A stretch of DNA of 64,000 bases from Bacteroidales bacterium (GTDB taxonomy: Bacteria > Bacteroidota > Bacteroidia > Bacteroidales > Paludibacteraceae), in the NCBI GenBank assembly GCA_015061165.1, contig SUXC01000001.1, positions 186,001 through 250,000 on the forward strand, written 5' to 3'. Below the pieces are notes generated by a model, which worked only from the letters and a program-made list of their open reading frames with translations, did no database searches and was not told where the DNA came from. The position numbers and the translations under genes are program-made. This document shows, one piece after another, positions 27,165 through 35,028 of the stretch. How positions within the stretch are numbered: the stretch's first letter is position 1; each line of letters opens with the position of its first letter.

Positions 27165-28373
27165 TTATCGAGTCTCTGCTGTTAGGCGATGAGCCAGTAT
27201 TAGTCTGGGTTTACCCTGATGACGCGCAGCCAGCAGATACCTATCATCGCCATTTTTGAGTTTATACTTCTTGCGAATCTCTTCGGGCGAGAGTGGGTAG
27301 TTGCGCGAAATGATACTATATTTGGCACGGCTATCCAATTGCTTCTTGGGGTCTTTGACTTCAGCTTCTACGACCTCCCATATGCGACCAGGAAAATCCG
27401 ACATGAAAGTGTCTGAAGTGTAGAGATGGGTGTTGGTGTCTAATTTCTGAAGCTCATACCGCTCACCTATCCAGCGGAAGGCGCCTGCCTTGATGATTGC
27501 CGCATTGGGCTCATAGATATACTGCTGAATATCAGTGGCTATGGTCAGCTGCGCTTGCTTTTCATCCTCTGGGCTGAACAAGAATCGGTCGGTACGCATA
27601 CCGCGTATATTCACCGCATGCATTACACCTGTACCTGTCAGGAATAGCACCTCTTTCACCTCATTATTCACCGCCACAATATGCGTGTCCCAATCTTTAC
27701 CTAATACACGCAGTGCTGCTGTAATGTCCAGCATGGGACTGAATTTAATCATGATATGACTGGCATGTTGGCGAAGGGTAGGCAATAGTTCTATCACATT
27801 GGGTTCGCAATCCTCAATACGGAAAACTTTACCTCCCGACTGACTGCGACGCGCTGGGTCCAGATAGATGAGGGTATTGGATATTGGATATGGGCTATTG
27901 GATATAGGCAAGGAGGAGAGAAACTCCTCGGCGGTGGTATTATGCACCTGAATATGCGGACGAGACAGAGCAAAATTGTGCTGCGCAATGGCGCATAATT
28001 CTGCATTACGCTCCACGTAGTGTGCCCGCTGTGTATGTTCTGACATGAAGAAGGTATCTACACCGTAACCCGCAGTTAGGTCAATAAGAGTTGCATATGC
28101 TTGTCCAATGAATGGCTTGATAATCTCTGCCTTATAGCGTGCAGTAGCTTCGCTGGAGCATTGCTCGCACGACAAACGGACAGGGTACCACCAATCGAGA
28201 TTTAGGGCAAAAGAGGGTAGTTTTTCTTTGGTACGTTGCCTGCCTTCTATTTGTTGCAAGAGAAAACGAAAATCGGTATCCGACAATTGCGGAAACCGAT
28301 TACGTTGCAATGCCAACTGCTGCACATCATCATGCAGGTGTTCGCCAATGAATATGGCTATATCCGTATTCAT
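27165..28373 (-). CDS. THUMP-like domain methyltransferase
   Basis: 402 residues. A SAM-binding core has DLTAGYGVDTFFMSEH and the motif-IV-like IYLDPARR. The C-terminal ~80 residues (SRAKYSIISRNYPLSPEEIRKKYK, DDRYLLAA) match the THUMP-like domain found in Bacteroidota RNA methyltransferases. The target RNA is unknown. An ATTGG-type insert (27873-27911) adds PISNSPYPISN just before the catalytic DPARR motif. The end of the gene abuts the terminator at 27137. Confidence 0.8.
   Translation of the reverse strand: MNTDIAIFIGEHLHDDVQQLALQRNRFPQLSDTDFRFLLQQIEGRQRTKEKLPSFALNLDWWYPVRLSCEQCSSEATARYKAEIIKPFIGQAYATLIDLTAGYGVDTFFMSEHTQRAHYVERNAELCAIAQHNFALSRPHIQVHNTTAEEFLSSLPISNSPYPISNTLIYLDPARRSQSGGKVFRIEDCEPNVIELLPTLRQHASHIMIKFSPMLDITAALRVLGKDWDTHIVAVNNEVKEVLFLTGTGVMHAVNIRGMRTDRFLFSPEDEKQAQLTIATDIQQYIYEPNAAIIKAGAFRWIGERYELQKLDTNTHLYTSDTFMSDFPGRIWEVVEAEVKDPKKQLDSRAKYSIISRNYPLSPEEIRKKYKLKNGDDRYLLAARHQGKPRLILAHRLTAETR
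27873..27911. repeat. In-frame ATTGG-type insert in the methyltransferase
   Basis: Iterated tattggatattggatatggg-like DNA encodes LPISNSPYPISNT between the helix and the LIYLDPARR strand. Confidence 0.65.
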
Positions 28374-28392
28374 GGGGATAAGGTACTACGAA

Positions 28393-28866
28393 TTAGTTTT
28401 TTGTAGTGAGTACGATGGTGAAGTCCATATCGTTGGGATTGATATTCACATTGTCTTCGTAGGCAAAATCGCTGGCACGATAATTAAATTCTACCCAACC
28501 GACTCCGTAAACACAATCTACAGTTTCTGTATAATAATTCCATGTACCGTTAGCCAATAGCTCTTCATAGTGTCGAACGTATGGCAACAGGTGTTTGAAT
28601 GCCAGAGAACTATGCTTATCATACACGATGTACGCTTGCACCTCTCCGTCATTGAATACGGAGGATGTGATTTGGGGCATGTTTCTTCTGCAATAGAAAT
28701 AGTTGTTGGCAAAAGGGGTACCATTGCTGGTATAATCGGTATATTGCCAATCCGACGCATCTATATGCACATCATAACTCTCAACAGTGAATCCATTATA
28801 GGTGTAGGAATTACCACATCCTATCAATGCCAATATAGGCAACATCAGAACAAGAATTTTTTTCAT
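28393..28866 (-). CDS. Hypothetical lipoprotein
   Basis: 157 residues. The signal ends in the lipobox LIGCG (Cys ~17). The mature part is Tyr- and Asp-rich and has no motif I recognise. It starts next to a divergent promoter shared with the GH73 gene, and it precedes the methyltransferase by 20 bp on the minus strand, so the two are probably one operon. Confidence 0.7.
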   Translation of the reverse strand: MKKILVLMLPILALIGCGNSYTYNGFTVESYDVHIDASDWQYTDYTSNGTPFANNYFYCRRNMPQITSSVFNDGEVQAYIVYDKHSSLAFKHLLPYVRHYEELLANGTWNYYTETVDCVYGVGWVEFNYRASDFAYEDNVNINPNDMDFTIVLTTKN

Positions 28867-28917
28867 ATTCAGTACGTTTTATAATGTAATGTTGTTATCT
28901 TAATTGCAAAAACTGTG

Positions 28918-28949
28918 CAAAGTTACAACATTTTTTGTATATATCCAAA
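28918..28949 (-). promoter_or_regulatory. Promoter for the lipoprotein-methyltransferase operon
   Basis: Minus-strand TTTG (28949-28946), 20-nt spacer, TAACTTTG (28925-28918). It overlaps the divergent promoter at 28934-28965. Confidence 0.75.
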
Positions 28950-28965
28950 TTTTTTTGTACCTTTG
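28934..28965 (+). promoter_or_regulatory. Promoter for the GH73-DUF721-mutS2-MATE run
   Basis: TTTG at 28934-28937, 20-nt spacer, TACCTTTG at 28958-28965. It overlaps the divergent promoter, so the two may compete. Confidence 0.8.
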
Positions 28966-28982
28966 CAGCAAATTTGTAGAAT

Positions 28983-29960
28983 ATGAAAAAAATAGTAACC
29001 GTTATTGTTTTATCAATCTTGAGCATTACGCTCTGGGCGCAGTCACGAAATGCGGCGTACGAGGCATACATTGAGCAGTATCGTCACATTGCTATTGAGC
29101 AGCAACGCAAGCATGGTATCCCTGCATCAATTACTTTGGCGCAAGCATTGTTGGAGTCAGGTGCAGGCAAGTCCGAATTGGCAACCAAGGCGAACAATCA
29201 CTTTGGTATCAAGTGTACCTCTGACTGGGCAGGCAAGACCTACAAGCATGGTGACAATCGTGCCAATGAGTGCTTTCGTAAGTATGCGGATGTAGGTGAT
29301 TCTTACGAGGACCACTCCCTTTTCCTCAAGCGCAAACGCTATGAGAGCTTATTTGCCTTGTCTGTTAAGGACTACAAGGGTTGGGCACGTGGTCTGAGAG
29401 AGTGTGGATATGCTACTGACCCTAAGTATCCGAGCAAGTTGATAAACATTATCGAACTGTACGAACTTGACAAACTGTCATCTCACAAGAGTCTCCTGAA
29501 TACGGGTGACAGTAAAAAAAAAACTTCCACAAGCGAAGAAGACACTAAGGTTACGTTCGTAGAACCTGCGCAAGTAGAAGATTATCCCATGCCGCCCATG
29601 GAGGAGTTAGAACTCTTTCATAACCATCGATCGGGCAAACGCAATGGGGTACGCTATATTATTGCTGGTCCTACAGAGACTTTCGCCTCATTAGCACTCT
29701 TTCTCAATATGCATGAGCGCACCTTGCGCAAATATAATGACGCGCTCGACACGCGCGAACTCAGAGAAGGCGATATGGTCTATATCTACCCCAAGAAGAA
29801 TCGTGCTGAACGTCGCTATCCTACCTACTATTTCCGTGGTAATGATACGGCTTGGGACATAGCGCAAAGATATGGTATTAAACTCAAAAGTCTTTATGAA
29901 CTTAATGGTATCCCTTACGGGACGCCATTACAGACCCACCAACGATTGAACCTGAGATAA
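28983..29960 (+). CDS. GH73 glucosaminidase with LysM domains
   Basis: 325 residues with a signal peptide (1-20). Residues ~25-165 are a FlgJ/GH73 beta-N-acetylglucosaminidase domain: GIPASITLAQALLESGAGKS with the catalytic Glu, then NNHFGIKC and YRKYADV-like segments. Two LysM-like modules follow (YIIAGPTETFASLALFLNMH and the last 45 residues, ending THQRLNLR). It cleaves and binds peptidoglycan. A run of ten A's at 29514-29523 codes for KKK in the linker and could slip. The stop is immediately followed by the GTG start of the DUF721 gene. Confidence 0.88.
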   Translation: MKKIVTVIVLSILSITLWAQSRNAAYEAYIEQYRHIAIEQQRKHGIPASITLAQALLESGAGKSELATKANNHFGIKCTSDWAGKTYKHGDNRANECFRKYADVGDSYEDHSLFLKRKRYESLFALSVKDYKGWARGLRECGYATDPKYPSKLINIIELYELDKLSSHKSLLNTGDSKKKTSTSEEDTKVTFVEPAQVEDYPMPPMEELELFHNHRSGKRNGVRYIIAGPTETFASLALFLNMHERTLRKYNDALDTRELREGDMVYIYPKKNRAERRYPTYYFRGNDTAWDIAQRYGIKLKSLYELNGIPYGTPLQTHQRLNLR

Positions 29961-30263
29961 GTGGCAGATAGAGAGATACATAAGGCACGTCCTATAGGTG
30001 AACTGCTGGCGGACTTTATCCACGGTTCGGAACTGGAACAACCCCTCTTGGAGCGCAAGGTACTTGCGCTCTTGCCTACCGTATTGGGTAAGACTGTGGC
30101 ACAGTATTTGGGCGAAAGTTATGTCAAGAATGGCGTACTCTATGTGCATATCCGTTCGGCAGCGCTACGCTCCCAACTCTTTGATATTCGCTTCGAGCTG
30201 CTGCGCAAACTCAATGAGGCCGCTGGCGCCAAGGTACTCAAAGATATTCGTTTATTAGGTTAA
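29961..30263 (+). CDS. DUF721 (DciA-like) protein
   Basis: 100 residues from a GTG that directly follows the previous stop. The pattern LPTVLGKTVAQYLGES, then NGVLYVHIRSAALRSQLF fits DUF721, a family that includes the helicase loader DciA. Whether this short form loads DnaB is not known. Its TAA overlaps a downstream ATG (TAATG). Confidence 0.75.
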   Translation: MADREIHKARPIGELLADFIHGSELEQPLLERKVLALLPTVLGKTVAQYLGESYVKNGVLYVHIRSAALRSQLFDIRFELLRKLNEAAGAKVLKDIRLLG

Positions 30264-30286
30264 TGATTCCCGATTCGCGATTCCCG

Positions 30287-32719
30287 ATGATATATCCACA
30301 GAATATAGAACAGAAGATTGATTTTCAAGTCATTCGTGATGGCTTGAAGGGGTGTTGTATGTCCTCATTGGGCAAAGAGCGTGTTGATGCTATGCAGTGG
30401 CTCACGCATTATCCTACGGTATGCGACCTCCTATCGCGTGTGCGCGAGATGATGGCGCTCCTCAGCGACCCCGCCTTGGCTTTTCCGCATGGCGAGATAT
30501 ACGACTTGCGCGAAGCGCTTTCGCGTATTCGTATAGAAGGGCTGTTTATGGACGAGGCCGAACTCTTCTCGCTGAGAAAGGTGCTTGACTACGCTGCGCA
30601 ATTGGAGCGTTTTTTCGCCACGTTGGATAAGGTGAAATATCCTTTGTTGAGTTGCGAGTCAGGAGTCGGGAGACTCAATTCTCTGGAGTCGCGAGTCGGA
30701 AGTCCCAAGTCTAATATAGGTTTCCTAATCGCATCTATTGATGCGATATTAGATCGCTATGGCAAGATGCGTGATAACGCTTCGCCCGAACTGGCGCGTA
30801 TCCGCAAGGAGATCAGTGCATCTCAGGGCTCTGTCAGCCGTGCACTGAACGCTATTCTACGCCAAGCGCAAGCGGAAGGCATACTTGATAAAGATGCCTC
30901 TCCTACCATGCGTGAGGGTAGGTTGGTGCTACCTGTGCCACCTGCTTACAAACGTAAGATTGGTGGTATTGTGCACGATGAGTCGGCTACAGGCAAGACC
31001 GTCTTTATAGAACCACAACAGGTGGTAGAAGCCAATAACCGTATTCGCGAATTGGAGGGAGAGGAACGCAGAGAGCGTATCCGCATATTGCTGGAGATTA
31101 CGGCAAAACTGCGCCCTGAAGTGCCACAGATACTCGAGACGGAAAACTATCTCGGTGAGGTGGATTTCCTGCGTGCGAAAGCCCTTTTCGCTATAGACAT
31201 GCACGCTATTGTGCCTGAACTCTCCAAGCACCCTATGATTGATTGGCGCGAGGCATATCATCCTGTTTTGTTGCTTAATTTCCGCCGTCAAGGCAAGACC
31301 GTTGTGCCACTGACTATCCAACTCACCAATCGCCAATCACCAATATCCAATAACCGCATATTGGTCATTAGCGGTCCAAACGCAGGTGGTAAGTCTGTGT
31401 GCCTCAAGACAGTAGCTATGCTGCAATACATGATACAATGCGGTTTGCCAGTGCCAATGAATGAGGCAAGTAAGATGGGATTCTTCAAGCAATTGCTGAT
31501 GGATATTGGCGATGAGCAATCCATTGAGGATGACCTCTCTACCTATTCATCTCACCTTAGGAACATGAAGCACTTTGTGCGCTATGCTGATGCACACACG
31601 TTGCTGCTTATTGATGAGTTTGGTACGGGCACCGAACCGATGATTGGTGGTGCGATTGCCGAAGCCGTACTCTCACAACTCAACGAGCAACGCGCTTTAG
31701 GCGTAATAACGACTCACTACGGCAACCTCAAACACCTTGCTGAACGAACAGAGGGTATCATTAATGGCGCTATGCTCTATGACCGTGGACAACTCAAACC
31801 GCTTTTCCAACTATCTATTGGTCAGGCGGGTAGCAGTTTCGCTGTGGAGATTGCTCGCCAGATTGGTTTGCCCGAGACGATTATCCAGCGTGCCACTGAC
31901 ATCGTGGGCGAGGAACATATCGACTACGATAAGCACTTGCAAGATATTGCCCGCGATAAGCGTTATTGGGAGAATAAACGCCAGAATATCCGCCAGCGCG
32001 AGAAACATCTCGAGGAGAAGATTGCGCACTACGAGGAGCAGTTGGCGAGCATCAAAGCCAAGAAGCGCGCTATTATTGAGGAAGCCAACGCCGAGGCAGC
32101 CGACCTCTTGCGCAAGAGTAATGCCACTATTGAGCGCACTATCCGTGAGATAAAAGAGGCGAAAGCCGAGAAGAAAGCCACTCAAGCTGCTCGCCAGAAA
32201 GTGGAGAGCTTAAAGACCAAAGTGGAACGCCAAACTAGCAAAACTAGCTCAACTAGTAAGACTAGTAAGACTAGCACAACTACCCAATCCACCAAGCAGC
32301 CAAAGGTTCTTCGCGACCTTAGTGACCTGAAGATTCTCACCAAGAACCCCACCAAGTTAATCCAAGAAACAAAACTCCCTTCCCTTCAGGGAGGGGCTGG
32401 GGGTAGGCTCGTCTCTAGCAACGTCACGGATGAACTTCGCCGCAAGAAACTCTCTTTCAATCGCGAATTGGATATTCGTGGCTTGCGTGTGGATGAGGCT
32501 TTGGAAATTTTGATTGCGTATATTGATGATGCTTTGATGGTCAATGCCGAACAGGTGTCTATCCTCCATGGTACGGGCACAGGTGCACTCAAACAAGTGG
32601 TGCGTGACTATTTGGCAGAACGACAAAAATCTATGCGTCGACTCAAATCGGGCGATATTGTTTTTCACGATGGCGATCCTGACCGCGGTGGTGCAGGTAT
32701 TACGATTGTAGAATTATGA
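30287..32719 (+). CDS. mutS2: Endonuclease MutS2
   Basis: 810 residues from the ATG at 30287, where homology begins (MIYPQNIEQKIDF). The ATG at 30263 overlaps the previous stop but adds only a repeat-like peptide. Walker A is SGPNAGGKSVCLKT, Walker B is LLLIDEFGTGTEP, and the C-terminal Smr nuclease domain has DIRGLRVDEAL and LHGTGTGALK. MutS2 acts in ribosome rescue/quality control or in suppressing recombination, depending on species. The gene is unusual in carrying four foreign-looking stretches in frame: 30651-30712, 31324-31353, a 9-bp iterated tract at 32232-32284 and a palindromic insert at 32371-32415. Its stop overlaps the MATE start. Confidence 0.92.
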   Translation: MIYPQNIEQKIDFQVIRDGLKGCCMSSLGKERVDAMQWLTHYPTVCDLLSRVREMMALLSDPALAFPHGEIYDLREALSRIRIEGLFMDEAELFSLRKVLDYAAQLERFFATLDKVKYPLLSCESGVGRLNSLESRVGSPKSNIGFLIASIDAILDRYGKMRDNASPELARIRKEISASQGSVSRALNAILRQAQAEGILDKDASPTMREGRLVLPVPPAYKRKIGGIVHDESATGKTVFIEPQQVVEANNRIRELEGEERRERIRILLEITAKLRPEVPQILETENYLGEVDFLRAKALFAIDMHAIVPELSKHPMIDWREAYHPVLLLNFRRQGKTVVPLTIQLTNRQSPISNNRILVISGPNAGGKSVCLKTVAMLQYMIQCGLPVPMNEASKMGFFKQLLMDIGDEQSIEDDLSTYSSHLRNMKHFVRYADAHTLLLIDEFGTGTEPMIGGAIAEAVLSQLNEQRALGVITTHYGNLKHLAERTEGIINGAMLYDRGQLKPLFQLSIGQAGSSFAVEIARQIGLPETIIQRATDIVGEEHIDYDKHLQDIARDKRYWENKRQNIRQREKHLEEKIAHYEEQLASIKAKKRAIIEEANAEAADLLRKSNATIERTIREIKEAKAEKKATQAARQKVESLKTKVERQTSKTSSTSKTSKTSTTTQSTKQPKVLRDLSDLKILTKNPTKLIQETKLPSLQGGAGGRLVSSNVTDELRRKKLSFNRELDIRGLRVDEALEILIAYIDDALMVNAEQVSILHGTGTGALKQVVRDYLAERQKSMRRLKSGDIVFHDGDPDRGGAGITIVEL
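30651..30712. repeat. In-frame gagtcgcgagtcc insert in mutS2
   Basis: Iterated gagtcaggagtcgggagact-like phrases encode CESGVGRLNSLESRVGSPKS between YPLL and the IASIDAILDRYGK helix. Confidence 0.7.
31324..31353. repeat. In-frame CCAAT-type insert in mutS2
   Basis: caccaatcgccaatcaccaa and on encodes TNRQSPISN immediately before NRILVISGPNAGGKS, the Walker A strand. Confidence 0.65.
32232..32284. repeat. 9-bp aactagtaa-type tandem tract in mutS2
   Basis: Six or so copies of an actag-centred 9-bp unit encode a Ser/Thr/Lys linker (TSKTSSTSKTSKTSTT) before the Smr domain. Confidence 0.7.
32371..32415. repeat. In-frame CTCCCTTCCCTT-AGGGAGGGG insert in mutS2
   Basis: A palindromic stretch that encodes KLPSLQGGAGGRLVSSN. 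Related palindromes lie at 33609-33655, 50753-50793 and 60371-60410. Confidence 0.7.
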
Positions 32720-34032
32720 ACAAGCAGATTCTTCGTTTAGCTATTCCGAGTATTCTTGCCAATATCACCATTCCGTTGGTGGGATTGGTAGATACGGCTA
32801 TCGTTGGACATATCTCCGACGCTCATGCCATTGGTGGTATTGCCATTGGCACGATGCTTTTTGATTTGTTGTATTGGAATTTTGGTTTCCTGCGTGTGGG
32901 TACCAGTGGTATGACTGCTCAGGCTTTTGGTCGTGGCGACCGCGAGCAGTGTGCCCGATTATTGGCGCAGAGCGTAGGGATTGCGTTGATAGGTGCAGCA
33001 CTTATTTGGCTGTTGCAATGGTTGTTTGTTACGGCTGCGTTGGCTATTGTGCCTTGCTCAGCAGAGGTGGCTTCTTTTGCACGCGATTATTTCTTTGTGC
33101 GTGTCTGGGCTGCGCCTGCTACGTTGTCGCTGATGGCTATCAAGGGGTGGTTTATTGGTATGCAGGACACGGTCAGTCCGATGATTACGGACATAGTGGT
33201 GAATGTGGTGAATATGGCGGTCAGTTATGCCCTCGCAGTCTATACACCATTGGGCGCATTGGGTGTAGCGTATGGTACGGTGGTGGCGCAATTCACAGGA
33301 CTGTTGCTATCCATTGTGATTCTTATGTGGAAATATCGCCATGTATGGCTGGGGGTATCTTTCTTGCGATTGCTTAGGGATATGCGTGGTATGCGCCAAC
33401 TCATATCGTTGAATGCTAACTTGTTTGTACGTTCGCTGTGTTTTATGATTGTGTATGTGGGCTTTACTTCCTTGTCCTCCATGTATGGCGATACCGATTT
33501 GGCGGTGTGTAGCATACTCATGAAACTCTTTATGTTGGTTTCTTACTTCGTGGACGGCTTTGCCTACGCTGGCGAAGCCCTCGTAGGCAAGTATATAGGT
33601 ATGCAGAGAAACTCCCTTCCCTTTAGGGAGGGGGAGGGGGTAGGCGCTCTCGTCCGCCTACTTTTCCTTTGGTCATTGGGCGTAGGAGTTGTTTTTACGG
33701 TGATTTTTGCCTTGTGGTCTATGCCAATGTACCGCATGATGACCAGCGATGTGGTGGTGTTAGGGCGTTTGACGGATTTTACGGCTTGGCTGATTGCTAT
33801 GCCTATTGTTAGTACGTTGGCGTTTATGTGGGATGGGGTGTTCACGGGTGCCACGGCAGGCAAGCAGATACGCAATGCCATGATCTGGGCTGCCGTGGGC
33901 TTTGTGTTGGGATATGTGGCAAGTTACCATTGGTTAGGCACGCATGCCTTGTTTGTGGGCTATTTCCTCCACCTCGCTGCCCGCGTTATCTACCTCACTG
34001 TTGCATGGCGTCCTCTCGTATCTAAATTATAA
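32716..34032 (+). CDS. MATE family efflux transporter
   Basis: 438 residues, ~12 membrane segments, starting with LRLAIPSILANITIPLVGLVDTAIVGH and GGIAIGTMLFDLLYW. MATE proteins export drugs or metabolites using Na+ or H+; DinF-like members are closest to this N-terminus. The start overlaps the mutS2 stop (ATGA). A palindromic insert at 33609-33655 adds SLPFREGEGVGALV to the central cytoplasmic loop, after GKYIGMQRN. The natural substrate is unknown. Confidence 0.88.
   Translation: MNKQILRLAIPSILANITIPLVGLVDTAIVGHISDAHAIGGIAIGTMLFDLLYWNFGFLRVGTSGMTAQAFGRGDREQCARLLAQSVGIALIGAALIWLLQWLFVTAALAIVPCSAEVASFARDYFFVRVWAAPATLSLMAIKGWFIGMQDTVSPMITDIVVNVVNMAVSYALAVYTPLGALGVAYGTVVAQFTGLLLSIVILMWKYRHVWLGVSFLRLLRDMRGMRQLISLNANLFVRSLCFMIVYVGFTSLSSMYGDTDLAVCSILMKLFMLVSYFVDGFAYAGEALVGKYIGMQRNSLPFREGEGVGALVRLLFLWSLGVGVVFTVIFALWSMPMYRMMTSDVVVLGRLTDFTAWLIAMPIVSTLAFMWDGVFTGATAGKQIRNAMIWAAVGFVLGYVASYHWLGTHALFVGYFLHLAARVIYLTVAWRPLVSKL
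33609..33655. repeat. In-frame CTCCCTTCCCTTTAGGGAG insert in the MATE gene
   Basis: A palindromic core followed by gggggagggggtaggcgctc. It encodes a 15-residue addition in a loop where length change is tolerated. Confidence 0.7.
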
Positions 34033-34154
34033 TTTTTTAATAATGCTTCGTTTCATTCGCCCAATTCGCCGTTAGAAATTTTGATTAATTTTCTATAATA
34101 AACTGCAATTTTGGTAGTGAAAAAATACATGTTTGCTAATTTTTGTTTTATAAT

Positions 34155-34709
34155 ATGCTCAAGAAACTCGAAAATAGAAAATGGCGTGTGCTCAAGAGTA
34201 CCCCTTTGTTGAATCTTGGTCCATGGTTGAACGTGCGCCAGGAGGTGGTGGAACTGCCCAATGGCACGCAGATTCCTGCGTGGTTTGTGATGGATTTTCC
34301 CAATTGGATTAATGTGATTGCTATCACTAAGGATGGTGATTTTGTGATGATTGACCAGTATCGCCATGCGTTGGGTGAGACGCATTATGAATTGGTGGCA
34401 GGTGTGGTGGATGAGGGCGAGACGCCTTTGCAGGCTGCCATGCGCGAACTGAGCGAGGAGACGGGCTACGAAGGTGGCGAGTGGGAGGCGTTTATGGAGC
34501 TCTCGCCTAATCCTACTAATCATACGAATAAGAGTTTTACTTTCCTTGCTACGGGTGTAGAGAAGGTGCGTGAACCGCATCAAGAGCCCTCGGAGGACAT
34601 TCATGTGCATGTCCTTACCCGCGATGAGGTGAAGGAGTTGCTTACTTCGGGCGAGATTATCCAAGCCCTGCATGCTGCACCGCTGTGGAAATACTTTGCC
34701 TCTCTGTAA
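34155..34709 (+). CDS. NUDIX hydrolase
   Basis: 184 residues from the ATG at 34155 (MLKKLENRKW); the upstream TTG is less likely. The NUDIX box is complete: GVVDEGETPLQAAMRELSEE followed by TGY. The upstream beta strands (GDFVMIDQYRHALGE) resemble ADP-ribose pyrophosphatases. It hydrolyses a nucleoside diphosphate linked to another moiety; the substrate is not decided. The last 19 bp including the stop are the first unit of a threefold 19-bp repeat. Confidence 0.87.
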   Translation: MLKKLENRKWRVLKSTPLLNLGPWLNVRQEVVELPNGTQIPAWFVMDFPNWINVIAITKDGDFVMIDQYRHALGETHYELVAGVVDEGETPLQAAMRELSEETGYEGGEWEAFMELSPNPTNHTNKSFTFLATGVEKVREPHQEPSEDIHVHVLTRDEVKELLTSGEIIQALHAAPLWKYFASL

Positions 34710-34747
34710 ATACTTCGCCTTTTTGTAAATACTTTGCCTCTTTGTAA
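34691..34747. repeat. 19-bp tandem repeat, 3 units, duplicating the NUDIX gene end
   Basis: Units read atactttgcctctctgtaa, atacttcgcctttttgtaa and atactttgcctctttgtaa. The first is coding (YFASL and stop). The others repeat that ending past the stop. Confidence 0.85.
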
Positions 34748-34783
34748 GTTGCAAGTATGCACGATTTTCCCCGTCCGCACCAC

Positions 34784-34848
34784 ACAATAACCATACAATA
34801 ACCATACAATAACCATACAATTCCTTACCTAAATACTACCTAAATGTT
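34784..34848. repeat. 11-bp tandem repeats
   Basis: Three units of acaataaccat, a 10-bp degenerate unit, then two units acctaaatact/acctaaatgtt, all in 11-bp register. Confidence 0.85.
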
Positions 34849-34865
34849 GCAGAAAATTATCCCTA

Positions 34866-34909
34866 ATTCTTGCGCAATTCAAAAAAATGTAGTACCTTTG
34901 CAGCGCAAA
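34866..34909 (+). promoter_or_regulatory. Promoter of the DUF4143 ATPase, first copy of a 44-bp repeat
   Basis: TTG at 34870-34872, 20-nt spacer, TACCTTTG at 34893-34900. The whole 44 bp, from attcttgcgc to cagcgcaaa, is repeated exactly at 36444-36487. Confidence 0.85.
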
Positions 34910-34995
34910 GTCGCTTGGAAAAGTGTGATGATTGTACGAAAAGTCGCTTGGAAAAGTGTGATGATTGCACGAAAAGTCGCTTGGAAAAGTGTTGG
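34907..34995 (+). repeat. 33-bp tandem repeat in the 5' leader, 2.7 units
   Basis: The unit begins aaagtcgcttggaaaagtgt, contains gatgattg and ends in acga. It starts at the predicted transcription start, so the repeats are in the 5' UTR of the ATPase. 33 is three times the 11-bp period seen elsewhere. Confidence 0.85.
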
Positions 34996-35028
34996 TGTGT
35001 AGATTAATTAACAGATAATCAATAATAT

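Noticed and set aside
30263..30286. ATG at 30263 as the mutS2 start
   Set aside because: It would add IPDSRFP, encoded by a gattcccgattcgcg repeat tract. Homology begins at the ATG at 30287. It cannot be fully excluded because of the TAATG overlap.
34033..34154. Promoter for the NUDIX gene
   Set aside because: Only weak TTTG-containing stretches are present; none has both boxes at 20-nt spacing.
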